The notes under the pieces: model-generated | What the model was told of the DNA's origin: nothing | Databases searched by the model: none | What the model saw: only the letters and a program-made list of their open reading frames with translations | From: Mucilaginibacter sp. UBA4741 | GTDB taxonomy: Bacteria; Bacteroidota; Bacteroidia; Sphingobacteriales; Sphingobacteriaceae | NCBI GenBank assembly: GCA_002403905.1 | Contig: DHIR01000124.1 | Span: 1-9,407 of the forward strand | Direction: 5' to 3' | DNA: 9,407 nucleotides | Position numbers and translations under genes: made by a program | Part shown: positions 1 through 5,574 of the stretch, piece after piece | Numbering within the stretch: the stretch's first letter is position 1 | How the letters are laid out: the number at the start of each line of letters is the position of its first letter

Positions 1-10
1 TAATATTATG

Positions 11-18
11 TACTTTTG
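11..18 (+). promoter_or_regulatory. possible -7 promoter box before the MNT/HEPN pair
   Basis: TACTTTTG fits the Bacteroidota -7 consensus TAnnTTTG exactly. Its -33 partner would lie outside the window, so only half of the promoter can be judged. If it is used, transcription would begin at about the GTG start codon at 23, which implies a leaderless or almost leaderless message. An eight-base motif with four fixed positions is easily found by chance, so this is a weak call. Confidence 0.25.
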
Positions 19-22
19 ATTT

Positions 23-340
23 GTGGACAGGTCAGAAATATATAAATCTATACGACAGATTGTCGAATTTAACCTGCCGGGTTCAAGGACCTTGCTGTTT
101 GGCTCACGTGCGCGTGGCGATAATGACCGCTTTAGCGACTATGATCTGCTAGTCATCACACCATCAACTTTTCCCGATAAAGAGAAAATATACTGGAGTA
201 CCCTGCTTGATAAAGCCATTGTTAATACCCTTAAAATCCCTATAGATTTGTTGATTAACAGCGAAGAAGAGGTAGTTGAAAAACAGCAGTTACCCGGCCA
301 TATTATCAGGTCTGCTATGAGGGAAGGGATTACTTTATGA
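23..340 (+). CDS. MNT-type minimal nucleotidyltransferase (probable antitoxin-like partner)
   Basis: This 105-residue protein is a minimal nucleotidyltransferase of the MNT (pol-beta-like) fold. The diagnostic motif is present: GSRARG at residues 27-32, then SDYD at 38-41, supplying metal-binding D39 and D41. D75 in IPIDLL is the likely third carboxylate. The length fits stand-alone MNT proteins. The start is GTG at 23, the first possible start after an in-frame TGA at 17-19; no internal ATG would keep the catalytic motif. The stop overlaps the start of the HEPN gene (ATGA at 337-340), which suggests translational coupling. In the characterised MntA-HepT systems the MNT partner AMPylates and silences the HEPN toxin. 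Applying that role here is inference from family and context. The catalytic residues are intact, so the enzyme is probably active. Confidence 0.88.
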   Translation: MDRSEIYKSIRQIVEFNLPGSRTLLFGSRARGDNDRFSDYDLLVITPSTFPDKEKIYWSTLLDKAIVNTLKIPIDLLINSEEEVVEKQQLPGHIIRSAMREGITL

Positions 341-729
341 CCCCCGCGCTATTAGCGTATGTTAAGTCATGGATTGATAAAGCAGAGCATGATTTGATAA
401 CTGTCCAAAGGTTATTAGAAATTGAACCCATGATCTTAGATAATGCCTGTTTTCATTGTCAGCAAGCGATTGAAAAATATCTTAAAGCTTTTTTAATTTA
501 CAATGGCATTGATATAGAAAAAACACACAATATTGTTTTCTTATTAAATGAATGTGCTGTTTTTAACCCAGTGTTTGCAACCATCGATCCTTTAAACATA
601 AATGCCTACGCTGTTAGGGGCAGATATCCGGATACTAATCTTATGCCTGAAAAAGAAGAAGCTGAAAGCTATTATCAATTGGCACAACAAATCAAATCCC
701 TAGTTAACGAAAAGATCATTTTATCATAA
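337..729 (+). CDS. HEPN domain protein paired with the MNT protein
   Basis: This is a 130-residue, mostly helical HEPN-domain protein. Family hallmarks are the W12/A16/D19/L20 start of helix 1, FHCQQAIEKYLKAFL at 39-53, the THN turn at 63-65, and RYPD at 96-99. These resemble the compact HEPN (PF05168) type found next to MNT genes. HEPN toxins of the HepT type use an R-x4-6-H motif for RNA cleavage. I find no such spacing here: H18, H40 and H64 do not follow a suitable Arg. RNase activity therefore cannot be assumed, and the protein may instead bind nucleotides or RNA as a regulator of the MNT enzyme. The ATG overlaps the upstream stop by 4 nt, and the gene is followed within 3 nt by a terminator, so the two genes form a closed bicistron. 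The identification as HEPN is firm; toxin function is inferred. Confidence 0.88.
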   Translation: MTPALLAYVKSWIDKAEHDLITVQRLLEIEPMILDNACFHCQQAIEKYLKAFLIYNGIDIEKTHNIVFLLNECAVFNPVFATIDPLNINAYAVRGRYPDTNLMPEKEEAESYYQLAQQIKSLVNEKIILS

Positions 730-731
730 TT

Positions 732-775
732 CAAAAAGAGCAGGTGTTTTATTAGCATCTGCTCTTTTTGTTTTT
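732..775 (+). terminator. intrinsic terminator of the MNT/HEPN operon
   Basis: The arms at 732-746 and 756-770 form a 15-bp stem with a single G-T wobble around a 9-nt loop, followed by five T residues at 771-775. It starts 3 nt after the HEPN stop. The left arm contains an A-run that reads as a T-run on the other strand, so it may also stop minus-strand transcription coming from 952-1632. Confidence 0.9.
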
Positions 776-949
776 ATATAATCCGGTCGATTTTACGATG
801 GGATGAGTGCCGCGTACGCCTTGAGAAGTTGGCTTTTTAAGCAGAATGGTTTTTTTTGCCGAGTAAGCATTGGGTATCCATTCTAAAATAAGTTTTTGGG
901 TTATCATCTGTGCCTTATTTTTGCTGCAACACCCATCATTAAGGTGCAT
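752..949 (-). CDS. doubtful 65-residue ORF downstream of the unknown gene
   Basis: The ATG at 949 lies 2 nt beyond the stop of the 226-residue gene on the same strand. The predicted protein is basic (many Lys), has no signal peptide or membrane segment, and I do not recognise it. An internal ATG at residue 15 gives a 51-residue alternative. The codons look plausible for this genome, and the tight spacing would fit a second cistron. Against it, no ribosome binding site is visible, and the last codons and stop lie inside the terminator hairpin at 732-770, which is unusual for a real gene. It may be a small cistron, the remains of a longer gene, or chance. Confidence 0.28.
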   Translation of the reverse strand: MHLNDGCCSKNKAQMITQKLILEWIPNAYSAKKTILLKKPTSQGVRGTHPIVKSTGLYKNKKSRC

Positions 950-951
950 TG

Positions 952-1632
952 TTATGCAACAAGTTCTGATTTTCTAAGTTTAGAAATCTTCTTTTCTTGT
1001 TTATTCTTCTCTATCTGATATAACAAGCCATCACGATTATTTACCTTTTCCTGCAAACGTTGAAGCCATACTTTTACGTCTATGCCGCACGCTTTAAAAT
1101 GATTTACATCCCAAGTTATTTTTTCAATTTCCTGTAACACGTTGTGCGCTTCTGAAGTATTTATGTACATAGCGATTTCAAATCTGGCTTTCTGAAGATC
1201 GGCTTGCAAATAAGAATAAGGCGCCGCACTTAATGGCGGTGTTTTTGAATATTCATTGATTATAGCAAATATCTTATTCAAATAAATATCACCGCCAAAA
1301 GCTAATGGACTTTGTTTCTGTACACTATCTACGGCCTCAACAAATAAGGCGCTTGCGGCATACGAGATATTGTATTGCAATCCTTTCTTGGTGTAAAACT
1401 CCTTTAATATAATTGGATAATCTAAACACGTTTTTACATCCTTCTTCCATAATGGATACATGACAAAATGCGGCCTGTATTTTTCTACTCCAGGTAATTT
1501 TATTAGTTCTAAGCCAATTATTACCGGACCTAAAATCTTATACAGCTTGTTTTGACCAAACACAGATAATTGAGGAAAAGCATTTTGCCAGTCGTTAATA
1601 ATCTTCTTTTTAATTTCTAAATCTATCGTCAT
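952..1632 (-). CDS. hypothetical protein, 226 residues, unrecognised
   Basis: I do not recognise this protein. It starts at ATG 1632 and ends with TAA at 952. It has no signal peptide, lipobox or hydrophobic transmembrane stretch, so it is probably cytoplasmic. The first half holds aromatic and proline-rich segments (LYKILGP near residues 30-36, YRPHFVMYPLWKKD near 52-65) that look like a folded domain. The last 60 residues look helical and very rich in Lys and Glu, with a basic tail (KNKQEKKISKLRKSE) that could bind nucleic acid. It lies between the MNT/HEPN pair and radA, transcribed toward the former and divergently from radA, with about 120 bases between start codons. Like the MNT/HEPN pair it appears more AT-rich than radA or carB, which fits an accessory gene. 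Its reading frame is long and unbroken, so a real gene is likely. No function is proposed. Confidence 0.72.
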   Translation of the reverse strand: MTIDLEIKKKIINDWQNAFPQLSVFGQNKLYKILGPVIIGLELIKLPGVEKYRPHFVMYPLWKKDVKTCLDYPIILKEFYTKKGLQYNISYAASALFVEAVDSVQKQSPLAFGGDIYLNKIFAIINEYSKTPPLSAAPYSYLQADLQKARFEIAMYINTSEAHNVLQEIEKITWDVNHFKACGIDVKVWLQRLQEKVNNRDGLLYQIEKNKQEKKISKLRKSELVA

Positions 1633-1713
1633 TTATCTATCTAATATATTCTATTCTTACTAAAACCACAAATGCTAATTTATTTAGCAAAACCCTTTGC
1701 CAATCCCCAAATA

Positions 1714-1748
1714 ATCTGCACATTTGCATATCTGCACATTCGCACATC
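1714..1748 (+). repeat. 8-nt tandem repeat array upstream of radA
   Basis: Four consecutive octamers, ATCTGCAC, ATTTGCAT, ATCTGCAC and ATTCGCAC, occupy 1714-1745 and are followed by ATC. Units 1 and 3 are identical. The array ends 8 bases before the radA ATG, so it forms part of the radA 5' region. It is open in the radA frame, which creates a misleading 28-residue extension that starts at 1672. Confidence 0.8.
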
Positions 1749-1755
1749 AAACACA

Positions 1756-3222
1756 ATGGCAAAATCTAAGATCGCGTATTTCTGTCAAAGCTGTGGCTTC
1801 GAGTCGGCTAAGTGGCTGGGCAAATGCCCGTCATGCCAGCAATGGAACACTTTTGTTGAGGAAGTAATTGAAAAGGACCCAAAATCTGTACCCAACTGGA
1901 AAGTAAGCACTACCACCCAGCAACGCGCCAATAAACCGGTTGAAGTTGCAAATATTACCTTTAGTGAAGAGGACCGACTGCTTACTCCAGACAAAGAATT
2001 TAACCGCGTATTGGGTGGCGGTATCGTAGCCGGATCATTAGTATTAATAGGCGGCGAGCCGGGTATTGGCAAATCAACCTTGATGCTACAGTTGGCGTTA
2101 AATATGCCCAACCTTAAAGTGCTTTATATATCGGGCGAGGAAAGCGAGAAGCAAATTAAAATGCGAGCCGAACGACTTTCGGAAGTCGGAAGTCGGAATG
2201 CCGAAATCGGAAGTAAAAATTTAAATTCCGCAATCAACACTCCGCATTCCGAAATAAATAAAGGTTGCTATATCCTCACCGAAACATCAACCCAAAACAT
2301 ATTTAAACAGATTGAAGAATTAGAGCCGGATTTGGTAGTGGTTGATTCCATCCAAACGCTTCATTCATCGCATATAGAATCTACGCCGGGCAGTGTATCG
2401 CAGGTGCGTGAGTGTACAGCAGAATTATTGCGTTTTGCCAAAGAAAGTGCTACTCCGGTATTTTTAATTGGCCATATCACCAAAGATGGCATGATTGCAG
2501 GCCCCAAAATACTGGAACACATGGTTGATACCGTTTTGCAGTTTGAGGGCGACAGGCATCATGTTTACCGCATTTTACGGACAGTTAAAAACCGCTTTGG
2601 TTCATCGTCCGAACTGGGCATATACGAAATGCTGGGCGAGGGTTTACGCGAAGTATCTAATCCATCAGAGATCTTATTATCGCAACGCGATGAGCCATTG
2701 AGCGGCATCACCATATCGGCCACATTAGAAGGCATGAGACCAATGCTGATAGAAACGCAAGCATTGGTGAGCACATCGGTATACGGAACGCCCCAACGTA
2801 ACGCTAATGGCTTTGACGCCAAGCGCATGAGCATGCTGCTTGCTGTATTAGAGAAGCGTTGCGGATTTAAACTGGGCGCGCAGGATGTTTTCCTGAATAT
2901 AACCGGTGGCATAAAGGTTGAAGACCCTGCGATTGACCTTGGCCTTGCCGCCGCTATCATATCATCCTACCAAAATATACCCATACCATTTAAAACCTGC
3001 TTTGCCGGCGAGATAGGCCTATCAGGCGAGATCCGTGCAGTTAACCGCGTAGAGCAACGCATTGCCGAAGCACAAAAACTAGGTTTCGAGCAGATCTACA
3101 TCTCTAAATACAATATGCCGTCAGCCGCGCAGGACAAAAAGCGCATGGATCTGTCGCGCTATACCATCGATATAAAAATGGTGGCAAATATTGAAGATGT
3201 ATTTGGATTGTTGTTTGGGTAA
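1756..3222 (+). CDS. radA: DNA repair protein RadA (Sms), with an in-frame insert
   Basis: RadA/Sms is a RecA-like ATPase that helps process recombination intermediates by branch migration and DNA unwinding. From ATG 1756 the protein has 488 residues. An N-terminal zinc finger uses C10/C13 and C24/C27. The Walker A motif GEPGIGKST is at 100-108, and Walker B ends at D197 in VVVDS. The RadA-specific KNRFG motif is at 278-282, and the C-terminal part (about 310-488) is the Lon-protease-like domain (GGIKVEDPAIDLGLAAA). An upstream start at 1672 is open but would add residues encoded by tandem repeats; the zinc finger normally lies about ten residues from the start, so 1756 is chosen. The family is usually about 455-460 residues. 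The excess is explained by a low-complexity insert at about residues 142-169, between SGEESEKQIKMRAERL and CYILTET, encoded by a 7-nt repeat. All key motifs are intact, so the protein is probably functional. Confidence 0.97.
   Translation: MAKSKIAYFCQSCGFESAKWLGKCPSCQQWNTFVEEVIEKDPKSVPNWKVSTTTQQRANKPVEVANITFSEEDRLLTPDKEFNRVLGGGIVAGSLVLIGGEPGIGKSTLMLQLALNMPNLKVLYISGEESEKQIKMRAERLSEVGSRNAEIGSKNLNSAINTPHSEINKGCYILTETSTQNIFKQIEELEPDLVVVDSIQTLHSSHIESTPGSVSQVRECTAELLRFAKESATPVFLIGHITKDGMIAGPKILEHMVDTVLQFEGDRHHVYRILRTVKNRFGSSSELGIYEMLGEGLREVSNPSEILLSQRDEPLSGITISATLEGMRPMLIETQALVSTSVYGTPQRNANGFDAKRMSMLLAVLEKRCGFKLGAQDVFLNITGGIKVEDPAIDLGLAAAIISSYQNIPIPFKTCFAGEIGLSGEIRAVNRVEQRIAEAQKLGFEQIYISKYNMPSAAQDKKRMDLSRYTIDIKMVANIEDVFGLLFG
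2179..2252 (+). repeat. heptamer repeat and inverted arm inserted in radA
   Basis: Five contiguous 7-nt units fill 2179-2213: TCGGAAG, TCGGAAG, TCGGAAT, GCCGAAA and TCGGAAG. In protein they read as two degenerate heptapeptides, SEVGSRN (2179-2199) and AEIGSKN (2200-2220). Farther on, 2244-2252 (GCATTCCGA) is the exact reverse complement of 2193-2201, so the element could fold into a stem with a 42-nt loop. The reading frame is kept through the whole segment. Confidence 0.82.
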
Positions 3223-3234
3223 TACCTACAAACA

Positions 3235-3273
3235 AAAAGCCCTGCTCCATAGTATGAAGCAGGGCTTTTATTT
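3235..3273. terminator. bidirectional terminator between radA and the NHL lipoprotein gene
   Basis: A 12-bp perfect stem pairs 3235-3246 with 3258-3269 (core GCCCTGCT/AGCAGGGC). It is flanked by an A-run on the left and TTTTATTT on the right, so it can work on both strands. It begins 13 nt after the radA stop and ends about 15 nt from the stop of the convergent lipoprotein gene. Confidence 0.88.
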
Positions 3274-3284
3274 GGCTAAATATC

Positions 3285-4676
3285 TTATTGTATCGCTATA
3301 GTAATTTTACGAATAGCATTATTGTTAAAATCGGCTACATATAAATTACCGTTTGCATCAAGCGCTAATGATTGCGGATTGCTAAAGCGGGCCAAAGAAC
3401 CCACTCCATTGGTATTACCAGATGCTTTAGCGCCAGCCAATACATATAATACTTTGTTTTTGGTGATCTCCAATATACGGCCGGTATTGTCAGAGATAAA
3501 CATATTTCCTTGTGCATCAATAACTATACCGGTTGGGCTGCCAACTAAAGCCGGGAAGTTTAATCCGCCCGCATAGGTTGTAACATCACCGGCTGGTGTG
3601 ATTTTTCTTATCGCGTTGTTTTTATAATCCGCCACATAAAAATTACCGTTTGCATCGTTTGTTATAGCTATAGGGTAATTAAAAACCGCGACTGATGCGC
3701 TTCCATCTAAATAACCAGGTACCGTTAATTGCGAATATCCGCCAATAGCCTTAAAACCAACAAATACACTTACCACTCCGCCAGGTGTGATCTTACGTAT
3801 CAGGTTATTGCTTCTATCTGCTACATAAACATTTCCTGTAGCATCAACAGTAGTTGCTATTGGATTATAAAATTCGGCAGCGGTAGCAGCGCCATCCAAA
3901 TAACCTGCTATTGTGTTTCCAGCCAAAGTACTTACAATACCTCCGGTGGTAATTTTACGAATAACATTGTTTCCCAGGTCGGCCAGATAAGTATTTCCCT
4001 GCGGGTCAAATGATACTCCCCTCGGGCCATAAAAACGGGCTGCGCTTAATGAGCCGTTTGCATAGCCTATACCGGCATTTGTTAATGTGCCGGTTGCTCC
4101 AGCAATTGTAAGGGTTCTTATCGTGTTGTTAAACGAGTCGCTTACATAAAACAACCCGGTAGTTGTATTAAACGCTATATTTTGCGGCCCGTCAAACAAT
4201 GCGGCTGTGCCTGTGCCCTCTACATATCCCGAAAGCCCCTTATCATTACCCGCAAAAGTGGTTACGGTACCAACCGGCACCGCGTTTGTAGCCGGTGTTG
4301 TAACAGTTAAAACATCACTGTAGCCTGTGCCGCTATCATTAGTAGCATACGATCTTACATAGTAAGTAGTATTTGGGGTTAGCCCGGTTAATTTATTTTC
4401 CCAACGGGCACCAACGGTATCGGTAATAAAAATATTGCTGGTAGTAGGTATTTTATTGGTAGCGCTATAGCAAATGCCATTTTCTGTTACCACGTATGAT
4501 GCTCCTATACGTCCATCTATAGTTACAGTAGTCGATGTCAGGCCACTTATGATATCACTTATTACAGGCGCAGGTATAGGTATTGTTGCATCACTTTTTT
4601 TATTACAACTGGTTACAGATGCAATAATGGCTATAGAAAGTATAATTATAAAAGTGCTTTGTAGCGATTTTTTCAT
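3285..4676 (-). CDS. lipoprotein with FN3-like domain and six NHL repeats
   Basis: The predicted protein has 463 residues from ATG 4676; a TTG 21 bases upstream is rejected because the ATG gives a standard signal peptide. A Lys-containing start and hydrophobic core lead to a lipobox, VTSC, with the lipidated Cys at position 24. Residues about 36-128 resemble the FN3-like domains common in Bacteroidota surface proteins (GICYS, then TGLTPNTTYYVRSYATN). From about 133 to the end there are six NHL repeats. Each blade carries a version of D-x-x-GN-x-YVAD-x-x-NN-x-IRKI, and they should close into one six-bladed beta-propeller. The fifth blade is the most divergent (SDNTGRILEI). NHL propellers bind proteins, RNA or ligands; on a surface lipoprotein, ligand or protein binding is likelier, but the partner is unknown. 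No catalytic motif is visible. It is transcribed alone, from the promoter-like box at 4758-4765. Confidence 0.9.
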   Translation of the reverse strand: MKKSLQSTFIIILSIAIIASVTSCNKKSDATIPIPAPVISDIISGLTSTTVTIDGRIGASYVVTENGICYSATNKIPTTSNIFITDTVGARWENKLTGLTPNTTYYVRSYATNDSGTGYSDVLTVTTPATNAVPVGTVTTFAGNDKGLSGYVEGTGTAALFDGPQNIAFNTTTGLFYVSDSFNNTIRTLTIAGATGTLTNAGIGYANGSLSAARFYGPRGVSFDPQGNTYLADLGNNVIRKITTGGIVSTLAGNTIAGYLDGAATAAEFYNPIATTVDATGNVYVADRSNNLIRKITPGGVVSVFVGFKAIGGYSQLTVPGYLDGSASVAVFNYPIAITNDANGNFYVADYKNNAIRKITPAGDVTTYAGGLNFPALVGSPTGIVIDAQGNMFISDNTGRILEITKNKVLYVLAGAKASGNTNGVGSLARFSNPQSLALDANGNLYVADFNNNAIRKITIAIQ

Positions 4677-4734
4677 GCTTATTGTATGATATTTCAATTT
4701 TTATTTGTTCGTCCCGCCTAATCATCCACGGCCT

Positions 4735-4752
4735 GCATTAATGCATTAATGC
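4735..4752. promoter_or_regulatory. 18-bp perfect palindrome, operator-like
   Basis: GCATTAATGCATTAATGC is identical to its own reverse complement and is also a tandem repeat of GCATTAAT. It begins 5 bases past the -7 box at 4758-4765 in the direction of transcription, so it covers the expected transcription start and the first bases of the leader. This is a typical place for a repressor site. The regulator is unknown. Confidence 0.55.
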
Positions 4753-4757
4753 GGCTG

Positions 4758-4765
4758 CAAAGATA
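4758..4765 (-). promoter_or_regulatory. -7 promoter box for the NHL lipoprotein gene
   Basis: Read on the minus strand the sequence is TATCTTTG, followed by CA, an exact match to the Bacteroidota -7 box TAnnTTTG. No good TTTG -33 box is seen at the usual distance; only a T-rich stretch (AGTTTTAAAG) lies there. The implied leader is about 75 nt. The bases around it (CTATCTTTGCA, any base, CC) match those at the carB box. Confidence 0.6.
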
Positions 4766-4986
4766 GTTGTTTATTACGGCTTTAAAACTAAACTGCTATT
4801 TATGCCTTATAACGTCCGGTAAATAATTTTTAAATATAATTTATTTAAGTACGCGCCATTAGCTATAAGACTATTTTTAACAAATATTAACATAATAACC
4901 CCATTAAAACAGTATAAATTATTTGATTAGTGTATAGTTTAAAACCAAGCCCCTAATTTCTTGTTCTGTAAGCATATACCCGGGTG
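4766..4986. other. AT-rich intergenic stretch without a recognised gene
   Basis: Together with 4677-4765 this makes a gap of about 310 bases between two divergent genes. Apart from the box and palindrome described separately, it is AT-rich (for example 4826-4850) with no ORF worth calling, no tRNA-like fold and no strong hairpin. It should hold the promoter of the DUF4920-like gene, but I see no convincing TAnnTTTG match on the plus strand. Confidence 0.6.
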
Positions 4987-5448
4987 ATGAAATATTTGAT
5001 TTTATTGTTTTCCATTTGTCTTGCGGTACCCGTTACTGCACAGCAGCGCACACCTTTACCGCATGGTATGGTTTACGGCACCAAGCCTGGCACGACAGCC
5101 ATGTTACCCACCTGGCGCGTTGAGGCTTTTATGGACACCAAAACACGCATCAGCACCACCATACGCGGTCGGGTTATAAAAGTAACCAAACCCAAGGGCG
5201 GCTGGTTTGAGCTGGATGCCGGCAAAGGCAAAATTATTACCGCCCATTTCAGAAACATCGGCATCAATATCCCGGTAGAACTAAAAGGCAAAATTGTAAT
5301 AGTTGAGGGCGTAGCCGAAAAACAATTTATTGCCGATGATTTGCAGCACTTTGCGGGAGATACCGTAGTAGGTAAGAAACAACATACCGTAAAAACCAAT
5401 CCATTGCGAAGATTAACTTTTGAAGTTAAAGGGTTGATGGTGGATTAA
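4987..5448 (+). CDS. secreted DUF4920-like protein lacking the usual cysteines
   Basis: From ATG 4987 the protein has 153 residues; a GTG directly before it (4984) is a possible but less likely start. A Sec signal peptide is clear: Lys2, a hydrophobic core, and VTA-Q with cleavage after A18. There is no lipobox Cys at the cleavage site. The mature part resembles the DUF4920 family of Bacteroidota: an IRGRVIKV strand at 59-66, KGGW at 70-73, NIPVELKGKIVIVEG at about 94-108, and H121 in DDLQHFAGD. As I recall the family, the central motif is VCxxKGCW; here both Cys are replaced (T67 and G72), while the KG-W frame and the His remain. The family function is unknown, and a small periplasmic beta-barrel-like fold is likely. 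The gene stands alone and converges with carB. The DUF4920 assignment rests on remembered motifs and is moderately sure. Confidence 0.72.
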   Translation: MKYLILLFSICLAVPVTAQQRTPLPHGMVYGTKPGTTAMLPTWRVEAFMDTKTRISTTIRGRVIKVTKPKGGWFELDAGKGKIITAHFRNIGINIPVELKGKIVIVEGVAEKQFIADDLQHFAGDTVVGKKQHTVKTNPLRRLTFEVKGLMVD

Positions 5449-5471
5449 CCCCCTCCGCCCCCTGAAAGGGG
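5446..5471 (+). repeat. GC-rich REP-like element at the 3' end of the DUF4920-like gene
   Basis: The element starts at the TAA stop codon and reads five C, TCCG, five C, TGAAA, four G. The last part forms a small CCCC-GGGG hairpin. It matches the element at 5550-5574 on the other strand, and both have the same position relative to their gene. It has no T-tract, so it is not a classic terminator, although the hairpin may protect or end the message. Confidence 0.7.
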
Positions 5472-5549
5472 TACTTTTGAAGAGCAATTTGAGACATAAT
5501 TAAAAAAACGACCTACCTGGCCGCTTTTCTTTTAGCATGCTATTCAGCT

Positions 5550-5574
5550 CCCCCTTCAGGGGGCTGGGGGGCTA
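5550..5574 (-). repeat. GC-rich REP-like element containing the carB stop codon
   Basis: On the minus strand it reads TAG, six C, AG, five C, TGAA, five G; TAG is the carB stop. CCCCC-TGAA-GGGGG makes a perfect 5-bp hairpin with a tetraloop. With the element at 5446-5471 it makes an imperfect inverted pair around an unassigned 78-base spacer, which also holds a small palindrome, TAGCATGCTA, at 5533-5542. Confidence 0.72.

Noticed and set aside
1714..1748. CRISPR-like array upstream of radA
   Set aside because: The units are only 8 nt, contiguous and without spacers; no cas genes are present.
1672..1755. Longer N-terminus for RadA from an upstream ATG
   Set aside because: The extra 28 residues are largely encoded by an 8-nt tandem repeat, and the RadA zinc finger normally lies close to the N-terminus, as it does from ATG 1756.
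3343..3656. 17-nt direct repeat at 3343-3359 and 3640-3656
   Set aside because: It is the DNA of equivalent positions in two NHL blades (DANGN-F/L-YVAD) and is explained by the protein repeat.
3322..4013. Plus-strand frames opposite the NHL lipoprotein
   Set aside because: The minus-strand frame has a clear signal peptide and six NHL repeats; the plus-strand frames have no recognisable features.
4677..4697. TTG start for the NHL lipoprotein seven codons upstream
   Set aside because: The ATG at 4676 gives a standard MKK lipoprotein signal peptide; the extension would add charged and polar residues before it.
5533..5542. TAGCATGCTA palindrome as the carB terminator
   Set aside because: The palindrome is only 10 bp with no loop and is not followed by a T-tract on the minus strand; no classic terminator is visible after carB.
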